Both the position numbers and the translations under genes were made by a program. A DNA stretch of 64,000 nt from Enterobacter vonholyi (lineage in GTDB: Bacteria > Pseudomonadota > Gammaproteobacteria > Enterobacterales > Enterobacteriaceae): the NCBI RefSeq assembly GCF_008364555.1, contig NZ_VTUC01000004.1:1-64000 (forward strand). Direction: 5' to 3'. Below, one piece after another: positions 1-8,713 of the stretch. The number at the start of each line of letters is the position of its first letter. Within the stretch, counting starts at the first letter, position 1. The notes under the pieces are model-generated. The model saw only the letters and a program-made list of their open reading frames with translations. It searched no databases and was not told where the DNA came from.

Positions 1-412
1 GGGTGGGGGCGGGAGTGACGGCTTGGCGGGCAGGGTCTGTTTCGTCCTGTGTGTGTGGCCCGAACAGGCCAAACGGGTTACTGTCCATGCCCAGATTTTG
101 ACGCTCATGCAGCGTCTTCCCGGCGGAGGTCGGCGGCGAGGTGTCGGCTTCTTTCTCATTACCCCCTTTCAATGCACTGAAAAGACGATCGCCGCCGGAT
201 GCCAGGGCGATCACCAGCGCCAGACTCAGCAGGCTGACGGTCAGCGTGCGGCGACCGGATGCCTTGCGAAAACGGGTCACTTCCGGCTGGCCGGGCGGTG
301 TTCTTTGCTCCGGCTCATGATACGCCATTGCCGCACGGGCGCGTTCGCGGGCTTCCGCTTCCCGCTCTGCGGTAGTTTTTTCCGGCTTGTCCGGCACAGG
401 TTTATCGGTCAT
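1..412 (-). CDS. virB10: VirB10-type T4SS protein, N-terminal part (gene runs off the window)
   Basis: Inner-membrane-anchored channel protein that links the energised inner membrane to the outer-membrane pore in VirB-type secretion systems. Only about the first 137 residues are in the window; the reading frame is open to base 1. The start is an ATG that overlaps the virB9 stop as ATGA, which favours translational coupling. The visible part is a short charged cytoplasmic head rich in Glu, Lys and Arg, one membrane segment at about residues 54-75 and the beginning of a Pro-rich periplasmic linker, which is the usual VirB10 N-terminal plan. The conserved C-terminal domain lies outside, so the call rests on topology and position after virB9. 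Confidence 0.82.
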   Translation of the reverse strand, partial: MTDKPVPDKPEKTTAEREAEARERARAAMAYHEPEQRTPPGQPEVTRFRKASGRRTLTVSLLSLALVIALASGGDRLFSALKGGNEKEADTSPPTSAGKTLHERQNLGMDSNPFGLFGPHTQDETDPARQAVTPAPT

Positions 413-1299
413 CTGGCCTCCAGCGTAACGGACGGTGAAACGGTGTCGCTGCGGGTTATCGCGATGCGCCCGAACCCGTCGTTTTCGATCCCTACCACCG
501 AGGTGCCGTAACGCAACACCAGTTGTGGCGCTGCCGGCACCACCATCACAATGTAATTACCCTGCTTAACTGTCCGGGGCGTGAGCGCCTGCTCCCGTCC
601 GTTAACCACCCGGAAAACAGACGGCAGGGTTTTGATGGGGGAAAAACCGATATAAGCAAAACGACCATCATCCCAGGCAAAATCCGGTGCGATGGAGGCC
701 GAACCGGCGGCGACCCGTTTGGTGTAGCGCCAGTTGCGCGGCGTGCTGGCCTGTCCGAATGCCGCCGCTATCTGCTGCTTCTCCTGTCTTTCACGCTGCT
801 GCGTCTGACGCTCGGCGCTGGCGGCGGCGGATTGCTGGCGAACCTCGGCCGGATAGTGGTAACGGATAACGAACGCCTGCGCGTGGGAATCGTGGTCCAG
901 CACGTTCAGCTCCAGGCTGTAATCACGCTTTGAGGTCACCACGAAGAGGTTGGTCTTCCAGTCCTTTGCCGTGGGCAGGAACACCTGGCTGACGTTGTTG
1001 CCGCTGGCGTCCGTCACCGGCTGGGTTATGGGGTTCGGGCTGACGCCGACCCGGTTATCACTTTTCGTGACCGTCCAGCCTTTTGGAAAACCCGCTTGTG
1101 CATCAATCACAGTTTCATCGTCGTCAAACAGCAGCGTGGTGACGTAGCCGGGACGGGTATTCACCACGGTGGCGTTCTGGCTGTTATACGATACGTTCTG
1201 TATCCGGCTGTCATAGCCGCTGCCGCGCGGGGTGGCGGCGCTCCATGTCGCGCATGACACCATTAAGCCCGTCAGGAGCAGGATGTTTTTCAGCATCAT
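409..1299 (-). CDS. virB9: VirB9/TrbG-type T4SS outer-membrane complex protein
   Basis: Core-complex subunit that, with VirB7 and VirB10, forms the outer-membrane pore of the conjugation machine. It has 296 residues, a normal size for the family. It begins with a signal peptide (hydrophobic residues about 5-20), followed by a beta-rich domain of VirB9/CagX type, a Gln/Glu/Arg-rich middle (about residues 155-175) and a C-terminal beta-sandwich region. Its start overlaps the end of virB8 by 4 bases and its stop overlaps the virB10 start by 4 bases, so it sits inside a tightly packed operon. Assigned from sequence character and the fixed virB8-virB9-virB10 gene order. Confidence 0.88.
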   Translation of the reverse strand: MMLKNILLLTGLMVSCATWSAATPRGSGYDSRIQNVSYNSQNATVVNTRPGYVTTLLFDDDETVIDAQAGFPKGWTVTKSDNRVGVSPNPITQPVTDASGNNVSQVFLPTAKDWKTNLFVVTSKRDYSLELNVLDHDSHAQAFVIRYHYPAEVRQQSAAASAERQTQQRERQEKQQIAAAFGQASTPRNWRYTKRVAAGSASIAPDFAWDDGRFAYIGFSPIKTLPSVFRVVNGREQALTPRTVKQGNYIVMVVPAAPQLVLRYGTSVVGIENDGFGRIAITRSDTVSPSVTLEAR

Positions 1300-1979
1300 T
1301 CGCTCCTCAGTTCTTTATCGCGCTGGTAGCTGGTGACGATAAAGCCCAGCGGGTTCACTTCCCGCTGGCTGTCCGTCAGTTGCTGATGCGGGACATAGCG
1401 GTAAGTGAGGCGGATATTCCAGAAGTCCGTTTTCACTGAATTATCAGAAATACGACGGAGGGTGCGCTTAATACGCAGTGTTGCCAGGTTATCGGGTCCG
1501 GTGGCAGGTGCATGCACATTAGAAATAATGTCGATATAGACGACATATTCGGCTTTATTAAAAATAACGTCCGGAGCCTGGTCGCCGTTAAACCTGTCCA
1601 GATAATCCCGGTTCACAGTGTCGCTGTTAAATAACTGTACGTCGTCGTAATCACGCTGGAGGGAGAAGTAATTATACCCTTCGCGAAGACTGACATAGTG
1701 TGCCGCCAGTGAGTGGGCCAGTGCTTTTTCAGACGCAATATCCCGCTCTTTAAGGCGGGTCATATACTCATAACGACCGGTCTGTTTGTCCACCGACCAC
1801 AATTCAATGTCAGTGGTTTTCAGCGGCAGCAGAATAATAATGGCTGCGACCGCCAGTGCAGCCAGAATCAGCCCGGCAGCGGCCACCCGCCAGGCAGTTT
1901 TGCGGGAGCGCTCTTCCTTTTCCAGCAGGATGGATTCAAAAGAGCGCGAGACATCGATGATGCGCTGAATATCAGACAT
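1296..1979 (-). CDS. virB8: VirB8-type T4SS assembly factor
   Basis: Bitopic inner-membrane protein that nucleates assembly of the secretion channel. It has 227 residues: a short cytoplasmic N-terminus, one strong membrane segment at about residues 29-51, then a periplasmic NTF2-like domain ending in a Tyr/Arg-rich segment, matching the VirB8 plan. The first codon lies inside the last codons of the upstream VirB7-like lipoprotein, and the stop overlaps the virB9 start. Such overlaps suggest co-translation with its partner subunits. Confidence 0.88.
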   Translation of the reverse strand: MSDIQRIIDVSRSFESILLEKEERSRKTAWRVAAAGLILAALAVAAIIILLPLKTTDIELWSVDKQTGRYEYMTRLKERDIASEKALAHSLAAHYVSLREGYNYFSLQRDYDDVQLFNSDTVNRDYLDRFNGDQAPDVIFNKAEYVVYIDIISNVHAPATGPDNLATLRIKRTLRRISDNSVKTDFWNIRLTYRYVPHQQLTDSQREVNPLGFIVTSYQRDKELRSE

Positions 1980-2112
1980 GGTGAGTCAGCTCCTGAATTA
2001 TGGCGGGGGAATTAACCGGCTGGGGATCGCCGGACACCGGTGGGAGGTCGCCCTGATGCTGCGCGCAGCCCGTAAGCGCGCACAGCACCAGAAGCAAGAT
2101 GCTGAATTTCAT
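1972..2112 (-). CDS. virB7: VirB7-like short lipoprotein
   Basis: A 46-residue protein with a lipoprotein signal peptide: Lys2, a hydrophobic stretch and a lipobox Leu-Thr-Gly-Cys with the lipidated Cys at residue 16. The mature part is about 30 residues and Pro/Gln rich. VirB7 proteins are tiny outer-membrane lipoproteins that stabilise VirB9. Its position directly before virB8, with an 8-base overlap, and its size fit this role. Sequence identity in this family is low, so the call is by lipobox, length and location. Confidence 0.7.
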   Translation of the reverse strand: MKFSILLLVLCALTGCAQHQGDLPPVSGDPQPVNSPAIIQELTHHV

Positions 2113-2201
2113 GGAAGCCTCTTATCGGATAAATGCATGAAGGCCTCACCGCTGGCAGAGGCCACGGCGTGACGGAGAAAAGAAATTAGCGGTCGGGAGG
2201 A

Positions 2202-3245
2202 TTAACGATGACGCTGCTGATTCTGGCGTTTCATGCTTTCAATGGCGGTGGCACGTTTCTGCCAGGTGCTCACGGTTTTGCCCGCCCCTGCGGCAATGAA
2301 CCTGCCGGTTGTCGCTGCTGCGGCCATGCCACCTTTGGCGGTCAGTCGGCCCCCGGTCTTTATACCGGGTTTGGAGACGTCGGCAGATTTGCTCGCCAGC
2401 CCGCTCAGTCCGCTCATAGCTGCACCCTGTAACACGGCCTGCACGGCGGCACCGCTCAGCGCAGTGGCTATTTTCGCTGAAAAATACACCAAGACGCCTG
2501 CGGCAATCCCGGCCAGCAAACATTGCGCCGCCAGGGTCACCATATTGCTTTCTGCAGACGTTGCTGTGGCGGCATCCAGTATTTTATTCAGGTAGTTGAT
2601 GGCGATCCGGACAGACAGGGCAGAGAACATGATCGTTAAGATTGCGGTAAATAGTGTTTTCAGCCAGTTATCAAACATGGGTTTAAGAAAACCGTACAGC
2701 AGGCAGAAAATAAAGAGTGGGGCGGTGGTGGTCATTAACAGAATGGTGATTTCGGCGAGCAGGTTGACAAAGGTTGCAGCCAGTAACAGAACGATTGCAC
2801 CGCCCCAGACCAGCACCTCGGCAAAGCCGCCATTCATTTTAACGTAGGTAGAAGTGTCCAAATTGAACAGCGTTTGCCCCAGCGCTTGTGCCTTTTCCCA
2901 CACCGTGTCGAGCAGCGCCCAGACATTATCATCGCCACTGATGCCGTCCTTAAGCCCTTCAATGGCCGCAATGATGGCATCCAGCCAGCCATCGCGGTTT
3001 AAAACAAAGGTGGTGATCAACAACATGCGGCCCACATCCCAGACAACATCTTCAACAGGTGTCTGGAGTTTGCCGCCAAGGGTCTGATACCCGCGATACG
3101 TAATAAATACGGTAAAGGAACTGACGATAATCACACTGATTAGGGTGCCGTAGGTAGAAGACTGACCTTCTAACACGGCATTGAATCCATCCATGATGTT
3201 TTTGTCCATACCAACAAAAATACCACCGGACATGGTGCCTCTCAT
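2202..3245 (-). CDS. virB6: VirB6/TrbL-type polytopic T4SS inner-membrane protein
   Basis: Polytopic inner-membrane subunit through which substrate DNA or protein passes. Up to 347 residues; an internal ATG four codons in (at 3233) is an equally good start because an AGAGG stretch precedes it. There are at least five hydrophobic segments (roughly residues 35-52, 70-82, 148-170, 175-190, 195-210 and 245-265), and a Gly/Ala/Lys-rich C-terminus expected to be cytoplasmic. Size, topology and its place between virB5/eexN and virB7/virB8 are typical of VirB6. Confidence 0.85.
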   Translation of the reverse strand: MRGTMSGGIFVGMDKNIMDGFNAVLEGQSSTYGTLISVIIVSSFTVFITYRGYQTLGGKLQTPVEDVVWDVGRMLLITTFVLNRDGWLDAIIAAIEGLKDGISGDDNVWALLDTVWEKAQALGQTLFNLDTSTYVKMNGGFAEVLVWGGAIVLLLAATFVNLLAEITILLMTTTAPLFIFCLLYGFLKPMFDNWLKTLFTAILTIMFSALSVRIAINYLNKILDAATATSAESNMVTLAAQCLLAGIAAGVLVYFSAKIATALSGAAVQAVLQGAAMSGLSGLASKSADVSKPGIKTGGRLTAKGGMAAAATTGRFIAAGAGKTVSTWQKRATAIESMKRQNQQRHR

Positions 3246-3267
3246 TAGTCAGGAACAGACAGGGGAT

Positions 3268-3293
3268 AAAAACAGGGAAGGACCCCTGTTTTT
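3268..3293 (-). terminator. Hairpin inside the T4SS operon between eexN and virB6
   Basis: Inverted repeat AAAAACAGGG / CCCTGTTTTT with a 6-base loop, in the 61-base gap between the EexN-like gene and virB6. On the transcribed strand it ends in a T-rich run, so it could act as a leaky terminator or an RNA-stability element that lowers expression of virB6 and later genes. Function is inferred from the sequence only. Confidence 0.55.
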
Positions 3294-3306
3294 GTTGGTG
3301 GGGATC

Positions 3307-3582
3307 TTACTGAGTGACGGATTTTCTTTTTTGGGCTTCCTGCTGAAACAGTGTCTCGAATTTTTCCCTGATGCCGGGTTTGCCTGTCTGGGCAAACATG
3401 AGTGCTGCCCGGTGCGCAAACTCGCAGTTGTCGCTTGCCTCATCATCCATGAGGCATTGCGTATAGACTTTATAGGTTTCATCGGGATGTTCTTTATACC
3501 AGGCTTCTGATTTCGTCTCTTTACAACCGGATAAGACGAGAATGCCTGACATGATGCATAAGGTTAATACGGGTTTTAACAT
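3307..3582 (-). CDS. EexN-like entry-exclusion lipoprotein
   Basis: A 91-residue lipoprotein with signal peptide and lipobox Leu-Ser-Gly-Cys (Cys20). The mature part carries a Trp-Tyr, a Pro and two conserved-looking Cys residues (in QCLMDDE and DNCEFA), the pattern of EexN-family proteins. Those prevent uptake of a second copy of the same conjugative element by a cell that already has it. A good GGAGG site precedes the ATG. Location between virB5 and virB6 is the usual place for eex genes in this type of operon. Confidence 0.75.
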   Translation of the reverse strand: MLKPVLTLCIMSGILVLSGCKETKSEAWYKEHPDETYKVYTQCLMDDEASDNCEFAHRAALMFAQTGKPGIREKFETLFQQEAQKRKSVTQ

Positions 3583-3592
3583 GTTAACCTCC

Positions 3593-4312
3593 CTATAGAG
3601 AGTTCAGATCGGCAACGGGCGCAGTTAATTGCTGTTGCTCAAAGGCTTTCTGTTTTTGCTGTTCCAGCAGCGTTGTTCGCTGTTCAGCCTGTTTGACTGA
3701 CATTTCCCACTGGCTGGTCAGCGCATTTAATTGTACGCTTTTGGCCGCGATGGCGTTAGCCAGGTCCTGCGACTCTTTCGAATCCTGCGCATTAGCAATA
3801 CGGTCTGATAAATCTGATATATCGCCGAGCGTGCCCGTGATCTTGTTTTCAACCTCGGACGTATTTTCTATCGCTACGGCCTGATTCAGGATCATCTGTT
3901 TGCAGCTGTCCAGATAGCGTTGTGAAGCGCTGGACGGGTTACAGGTATCGAACGTTTTATATTTGTTATACAAGCTATTAAGTTCAGACGAATATGACCC
4001 GCTTTGGTTGCTCAGCAGGTCATCCAGTGAAATACCGTGCTGACGAAGATTATCAATATCGGTTTTCAGACTTTTGGCCTCGCGGAGAAATTCCTGAACG
4101 TCACGCACGCCCGTTGCCGTGGCTAATTGCTGCTTGTAGGCATCAAGTTCACTTCTGTAATGGGTAACGGTTTCCTGCCACTGCTGGAGTTTCTGGATCC
4201 ACTGATTCATGGATTCGGTATTCTGTACGGCGTCGAATACCGGTATTCCGGCGCTCATCGCCTGGGTGGAAATAAACAGTGATAATGCCAGTATGGTATA
4301 TCTGAACCGCAT
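3593..4312 (-). CDS. virB5: VirB5-type minor pilus subunit
   Basis: Pilus-tip adhesin/minor pilin of VirB-type systems. The start was placed at the ATG at 4312 (239 residues) rather than at an in-frame ATG six codons upstream, because GGAGG lies 8 bases before it and the peptide then begins directly with a signal sequence ending near Ala-Met-Ser-Ala. The mature protein is long, mostly helical and rich in Gln, Ser and Asn with heptad-like spacing, as expected for VirB5. Two Cys residues (in DTCNPS and LDSCKQM) may form a disulphide. It follows virB4 with a 23-base gap. Confidence 0.82.
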   Translation of the reverse strand: MRFRYTILALSLFISTQAMSAGIPVFDAVQNTESMNQWIQKLQQWQETVTHYRSELDAYKQQLATATGVRDVQEFLREAKSLKTDIDNLRQHGISLDDLLSNQSGSYSSELNSLYNKYKTFDTCNPSSASQRYLDSCKQMILNQAVAIENTSEVENKITGTLGDISDLSDRIANAQDSKESQDLANAIAAKSVQLNALTSQWEMSVKQAEQRTTLLEQQKQKAFEQQQLTAPVADLNSL

Positions 4313-4335
4313 TTTTATTACCTCCGTCATGAATA

Positions 4336-7083
4336 TTACAGGGCTTGTTCAAGGAAGGCGGCTTTCCAGTCATCAGGCTGCATTCCTTCCAGATACAGGG
4401 TGTCGAACAGCTTCAGGTTGTCTTCGCTGCCGCTGAGCATTTTGGTAAGTTTCCCGAGGCCCGATAAATCCATTTTCGCCATCGCCACAAAAGGCCGGGT
4501 TTCACCCGCGCGTAACGGCGTTTTCAGGACCACCATAGATCGCTCACCCGGATCGAGGTTTCTGACGATGTCGTACACGCTTTCCGGCACTTTCATCTTT
4601 TCCACGTAATCCGCCCTGCTGGCCTTCGGGTTGGCGAGAAAAATCTGCGTGCTGCACTGCTCGATAATCGCCGGGGCAATCGGGTGCTTGACGATTTCGT
4701 CAGGCGACTGCGTGGCGGGGATGAAGATGCCGTTCAGTTTGCGGATCACTTTCAGCATATTGAGCGAGAAGCGGGAGAATTCGACATCGGCCAGCCATTT
4801 CCAGAACTCGTCCATGAACATCACCAGCCGGCGACCGTCCAGCAGGCTGGTGACGCGGTAAAGCAGATAAAACGTGATGGGGCCGCGAATGTCGTCATCA
4901 TCGAGAAATTCCGTACCGTCGATACCAAAATTTTCGACGTCGCTGATATTGAAGGTGTCCTCCTCATTGTCGAATACCCAGCCGAACTCGCCGCCCTGCG
5001 CCCACTGTTTAAGGCGAATACGTAGCCCGTTGATGCGGGCGTCGGGGGTTGGCGGCTCCGGCAGGACTTCCAGCAGCCGGGTGATACCGAACTTGCGGTA
5101 TTCCGGCGGGTAGTCGAGCATAATGGTATCTACGGCGGCACTGATCCGCTCCTCATCGCGCGGATCGAGCGGCTTGCCGTTGCGGCCGCACAGCATGCGC
5201 ACCAGTCGTTTGTTAAAGCTGATATTCCGCCGGGTCGGCGCAAGCTTAAACGGGTTAAACCCGGTGGGCGTGCCGGTGCGGATACGGAAGTAGCGTCCGC
5301 CCATCTGGCGTATCGCCATCTCCGCCGCCCGGTCCTTGTCGAAATACACGGTGGTTAGCTGCTTAAGGGGGGCTGATTCAGAGAACGTCGCCGGATTGCG
5401 GTACTTCTGCATTAGTTGCTGCATCATGGTCATCAGCATCGTTTTCCCTGAGCCGGTTTTACCGATAATCGCCGTATTACCCGGCGTTTTTTCGTTGAAG
5501 TCATCCCGCCCGCTCTGGCTGTCGTGCAGGTTCAGGTAATACCCGCCACTGCCAGGGGATTTGAGTATCGCGATGGCATCGCCCCAGGGATTGCCGTTTC
5601 GTTTATGAGGATGAAAATTGTGCAGGCTCGCCAGGTCGGCAAAGTTCTGGCTGCTGACGGCCACCAGACGGGGGCGCAACGTATACACCCCCGGCAGTTG
5701 CGCCAGGTACGCGGCGGGCAGCGACAGCGTGGACAGCGTCGTCATGATGCCGAGGTCGGCGAAGGGTTGCGCCAGCGCGTTGGTGTCCTTGACCACCTGG
5801 TCGGCGCTGTCTGAAGATACCAGCAGGGAAAAGTGGTATTTTCCGCAGGAGACATGCCCGGACTGGAGCAGGTCACGCAACACAATCAGCTCTTCGCGCT
5901 GTGAAATGGCGTCGTCATCTGCCGAAGTCAGGCGCTTTTCCGCCAGGCGAATATGCTTCTGCACCTCATCGCGGGCCATGCAGGTGAAGGACTGCGTCAG
6001 CACATACTCGCTTTCGGCATACAGCAGTGCGTCCAGCAGGCCGGTCGCGGTCTCCGGCGAGTAGTCTTTGATTTCCAGACTTCGAAAAAAGCGGGAGCCG
6101 CCGACGGTCTGGCACTCGGCGGTGTCGGTGGTAAAAAAGACATCCGGCGTGCTTAACGTTTCATAAAACGCCGCAGGCGTGACCGCCACCTTTTGCCACT
6201 GGCCGGTGAGCAGACGGTGGTAAAAGGACAACTGGGCGGAATATACCCGCCCGTTTTCTTCATACATCCCCAGCGGCGTCGTCGTATAGCGGGACAGCGT
6301 CGAAGCCAGCGCATTCCGGTGTTCCAGCATCACTTTCAGGGCATCATCCAGCGCCGCTTTGCGTTTACCGTACGGTTGCGCCTTCATGGCCTTTTTCCCC
6401 AGCGGAGAGAAGGGCGCGTAGCAGACGGTGAAAAACAGCCGATGCCGCCAGAACGGCTTTTCGTTGATCGGCTGGTAATACCGCCGGGTCACTTCATCAG
6501 AAAAGGGAATACCTGAATTCGCGTCAAAGGCATCGTGGTATTTTTCCCGGATACGGTGAAGATAGAAAGTGACCGGCAGGCCTTCATATGAACGAATAAC
6601 GTTATTGAGATGCGTCGCCATTAACGTCAGATGGTGTTCGTCCTCGCATTCAAAAATGGTGCCCTCCAGCTCCCAGCTGGCAACCAAATCACCCTGGCGG
6701 TTTCTGATGACGTACGGGTGAATATGGGAGGAATACGGAATGTATTTCTCCAGCGTAACGCGCTCGTTTAACTTCATTTTTTCAATAAACTCCGAGACGT
6801 CGACAGCGTCATAGCGATTTGCCAGCAGGGCATTGGCACCAAAATGTTTATTGGTGCCAAACCGGCCACGGGTTTTAAAGGCCAGCCAGAGCAGCCCGAA
6901 ATAGTGAATATCGGTTCTGGCTTTTGCCTTCATCTCCAGCCAGGCGGGAATAAGCAGTAATACCAGGTAATAGCTGACATAAACCGCCAGCAGGACGATA
7001 GCCCCGCTGACCATCACGAACGGCACGAGGGGAATACCGGCTATGGCGGCAGGCCGCGTCAGCGCTTTGTTCAGCGTAGCCAT
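4336..7083 (-). CDS. virB4: VirB3-VirB4 fusion: T4SS ATPase
   Basis: Fusion of the small membrane protein VirB3 with the ATPase VirB4, 915 residues. Residues 1 to about 100 have the VirB3 plan: hydrophobic segments near 20-50 followed by a basic stretch. The rest is VirB4. Walker A is GKTGSGKT at residues 541-548 and Walker B is at about 753-759, ending Met-Asp-Glu (D758, E759). The C-terminal RecA-like domain continues with TQSPDE and FLANP motifs typical of this family. VirB4 drives pilus assembly and substrate transfer by ATP hydrolysis. Fused VirB3-VirB4 occurs in several conjugative systems; here there is no separate virB3. Confidence 0.93.
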   Translation of the reverse strand: MATLNKALTRPAAIAGIPLVPFVMVSGAIVLLAVYVSYYLVLLLIPAWLEMKAKARTDIHYFGLLWLAFKTRGRFGTNKHFGANALLANRYDAVDVSEFIEKMKLNERVTLEKYIPYSSHIHPYVIRNRQGDLVASWELEGTIFECEDEHHLTLMATHLNNVIRSYEGLPVTFYLHRIREKYHDAFDANSGIPFSDEVTRRYYQPINEKPFWRHRLFFTVCYAPFSPLGKKAMKAQPYGKRKAALDDALKVMLEHRNALASTLSRYTTTPLGMYEENGRVYSAQLSFYHRLLTGQWQKVAVTPAAFYETLSTPDVFFTTDTAECQTVGGSRFFRSLEIKDYSPETATGLLDALLYAESEYVLTQSFTCMARDEVQKHIRLAEKRLTSADDDAISQREELIVLRDLLQSGHVSCGKYHFSLLVSSDSADQVVKDTNALAQPFADLGIMTTLSTLSLPAAYLAQLPGVYTLRPRLVAVSSQNFADLASLHNFHPHKRNGNPWGDAIAILKSPGSGGYYLNLHDSQSGRDDFNEKTPGNTAIIGKTGSGKTMLMTMMQQLMQKYRNPATFSESAPLKQLTTVYFDKDRAAEMAIRQMGGRYFRIRTGTPTGFNPFKLAPTRRNISFNKRLVRMLCGRNGKPLDPRDEERISAAVDTIMLDYPPEYRKFGITRLLEVLPEPPTPDARINGLRIRLKQWAQGGEFGWVFDNEEDTFNISDVENFGIDGTEFLDDDDIRGPITFYLLYRVTSLLDGRRLVMFMDEFWKWLADVEFSRFSLNMLKVIRKLNGIFIPATQSPDEIVKHPIAPAIIEQCSTQIFLANPKASRADYVEKMKVPESVYDIVRNLDPGERSMVVLKTPLRAGETRPFVAMAKMDLSGLGKLTKMLSGSEDNLKLFDTLYLEGMQPDDWKAAFLEQAL

Positions 7084-7094
7084 CGTTACCTCCC

Positions 7095-7376
7095 TTATGA
7101 CGCCCAGTAGGCACCGAAACCTGACGCACCGACGATAAGGATGGCGCCAATGATGACGTTGCGCATGTCGTGCAGGCTCTTGCCGTCAAACAAGACTTTG
7201 TATCCCACCCACATGGTGGCCAGCGTGATGGTGACGGCGGCCAGCCCGAGCAGGCCAGTGGAGGTGTTACTCAGCGTCTCATTGGCTTTATTAAATCCGC
7301 TGTCTGCTGCCAGCACCGGGCTTGCCATTAACAAGGAAGAGAGGGCGGGCCAGTCAGTCTGTTTTCGTTTCATCAT
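7095..7376 (-). CDS. virB2: VirB2-type major pilin
   Basis: A 93-residue prepilin, the main building block of the conjugative pilus. It has a signal peptide ending near Leu-Ala-Ala (about residue 24), then two hydrophobic segments (about residues 41-60 and 74-90) separated by a short charged loop KVLFDGKSLHD, the standard VirB2 hairpin. It overlaps the end of virB1 by 23 bases and lies 11 bases before virB3-virB4. A second possible start one codon in makes no practical difference. Confidence 0.85.
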   Translation of the reverse strand: MMKRKQTDWPALSSLLMASPVLAADSGFNKANETLSNTSTGLLGLAAVTITLATMWVGYKVLFDGKSLHDMRNVIIGAILIVGASGFGAYWAS

Positions 7377-8019
7377 TGTTCCTCCTGGGGTCGGGAATGG
7401 GTAACGCGCCGCGTATCAAGGCGTTGGGGTAGTGCAGGGATGTCAGAACTGGCGTGGCGTTATCGGTAAGCTCGCCACGCATGACGGCGGCGGGGTAACG
7501 GATTGTCGGCACGAGCTTTTCGGCGGGAAGTCGCTGCCGGTCTTCCCGCGTTGACGGCACGGCGTAGCCGATGCGCTGGATGTAGCTGGTCTGGTTAAAC
7601 GCAGATTCCGGCTGTTGGCCGGTCGTGAAATTTCCTGAGTAGTAGCAACTGAGCGCACGTTTGAGGGAACCGCCGCGGCGGTAGCAGTCGGTGAGGATGT
7701 GCTCAAACACGGACAGGTTGGTACAGGGGTTAAGAAGGTCACGGGCGCTCGCGCGGTAATGACGGAAATTGGTGCTGGTGATTTGCATCAGCCCGACCGA
7801 ATAGCGTCGGCCCTGTGCTGCCAACCGTCCGGTGAGGCTGACGGCCTCATCCCTGCTCGTGGGGAAATGTGAAATCACGCCTTTGCCACCGGGCAGAATT
7901 TCAGCGATGGCATACGGATTCAAACCGGATTCGACCCGCGCCACATCAAGTGCCGTAGACGGGTGAATGCTGGGGGCGCACTGCATAGCCGCCGCCAGAA
8001 ATACGGTGGTGGAAAGCAT
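7354..8019 (-). CDS. virB1: VirB1-type lytic transglycosylase
   Basis: Peptidoglycan-cleaving enzyme that opens the cell wall locally for assembly of the secretion channel. The start was set at the ATG at 8019 (221 residues), since the upstream in-frame extension is not signal-like. The SLT fold is recognisable: catalytic Glu30 in the motif VARVESGLNPYA, then the YSVGLMQI motif and an AxxYY-like CYYSGNF segment. The C-terminus is Pro-rich and may contact other subunits. It lies 77 bases downstream of a small unknown gene and overlaps virB2. Confidence 0.88.
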   Translation of the reverse strand: MLSTTVFLAAAMQCAPSIHPSTALDVARVESGLNPYAIAEILPGGKGVISHFPTSRDEAVSLTGRLAAQGRRYSVGLMQITSTNFRHYRASARDLLNPCTNLSVFEHILTDCYRRGGSLKRALSCYYSGNFTTGQQPESAFNQTSYIQRIGYAVPSTREDRQRLPAEKLVPTIRYPAAVMRGELTDNATPVLTSLHYPNALIRGALPIPDPRRNNDETKTD

Positions 8020-8096
8020 GATGGCCTCGGAATGATAAACCGGGCAACGCGTACCGCCATCAGACGGCACAGGGCCGGAAAAAGGGGGAAGGGTGG

Positions 8097-8318
8097 TTAA
8101 ACGGGATGAGTATCCTGTATTGTGTCGCCGTCATCCCGGGGCTCAAGGAGCACCAGCTTTCCGGAAACGGCAATGCCGGGTGTCAGTACCACGTTCAGTC
8201 CGGGTTTATCGTGATGGGCGAAAGCGACGCCGACTTTCGTCCACCAGGTGTTTTTTTCACCCTGTGGGTCGGGCTGACTTTCCTGGGTGACAAATACGTG
8301 ATAAATGGGTTTTCGCAT
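8097..8318 (-). CDS. Small conserved-type hypothetical protein at the head of the T4SS operon
   Basis: A 73-residue soluble protein of unknown function. It starts at an ATG preceded by a strong AGAGGAGG site. The sequence alternates short beta-like stretches (YHVFVTQ, KVGVAFA, LNVVLTPG, GKLVLLEP) with acidic turns, which suggests a small beta-barrel fold, and has no signal peptide or membrane segment. It is the first gene of the leftward operon that continues with virB1. I do not recognise the family with certainty. Confidence 0.6.
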   Translation of the reverse strand: MRKPIYHVFVTQESQPDPQGEKNTWWTKVGVAFAHHDKPGLNVVLTPGIAVSGKLVLLEPRDDGDTIQDTHPV

Positions 8319-8667
8319 GACGCCTCCTCTAATAAAAACAACAATGAGTTAAATGAATGTCACATCCCAATTCTGCATTCCGGTTTTAACGGGTCAGCGA
8401 GAACATTCAGCGGCACCCTGAATTGTGGTTTCGTGACAGCCCGAAACTTATTTTTAAAGAGCAATACCCGACCCGGGGAAATTAACGTCCATTCGGGTAG
8501 CTATTATGTAATGAGGTTTTCAGGATCAGATATCCGGGGCGGTATATAAACTATAAATTCAAAGTTAAAATGAGAGAGATAAATTAGTGGCGGAGGGGGT
8601 AAGCTCTGCGAAAAATAAAAGTAAGTGAAATAGTTAATAAAGACGACTGTATATTCATAGTTAATGA
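8319..8667. other. 395-bp gap upstream of the T4SS operon (promoter region; no gene seen)
   Basis: No convincing coding frame. AT-rich on the right half, with GC-richer stretches (CCCGACCCGGGG near 8470, CCGGGGCGG near 8535). It must hold the promoter of the leftward T4SS operon, whose first gene begins at 8318. I looked for a long imperfect hairpin and nick-like motif that would mark a transfer origin and found none I could defend. Confidence 0.5.
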
Positions 8668-8704
8668 TAAAGACATGCAGGGGAAATATTCCTGCATGTC
8701 TTTA
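8668..8704 (-). terminator. Strong hairpin after the traR-like gene
   Basis: Perfect 14-bp inverted repeat TAAAGACATGCAGG / CCTGCATGTCTTTA with a 9-base loop, starting 10 bases after the stop of the zinc-finger gene. It should end transcription of the regulatory genes before the T4SS promoter region. Confidence 0.75.
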
Positions 8705-8713
8705 TGACCATTA

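Noticed and set aside
8319..8713. Possible transfer origin (oriT)
   Set aside because: The gap has a strong terminator and promoter-type sequence but no long imperfect hairpin with a recognisable nick site; relaxase genes are not in the window.
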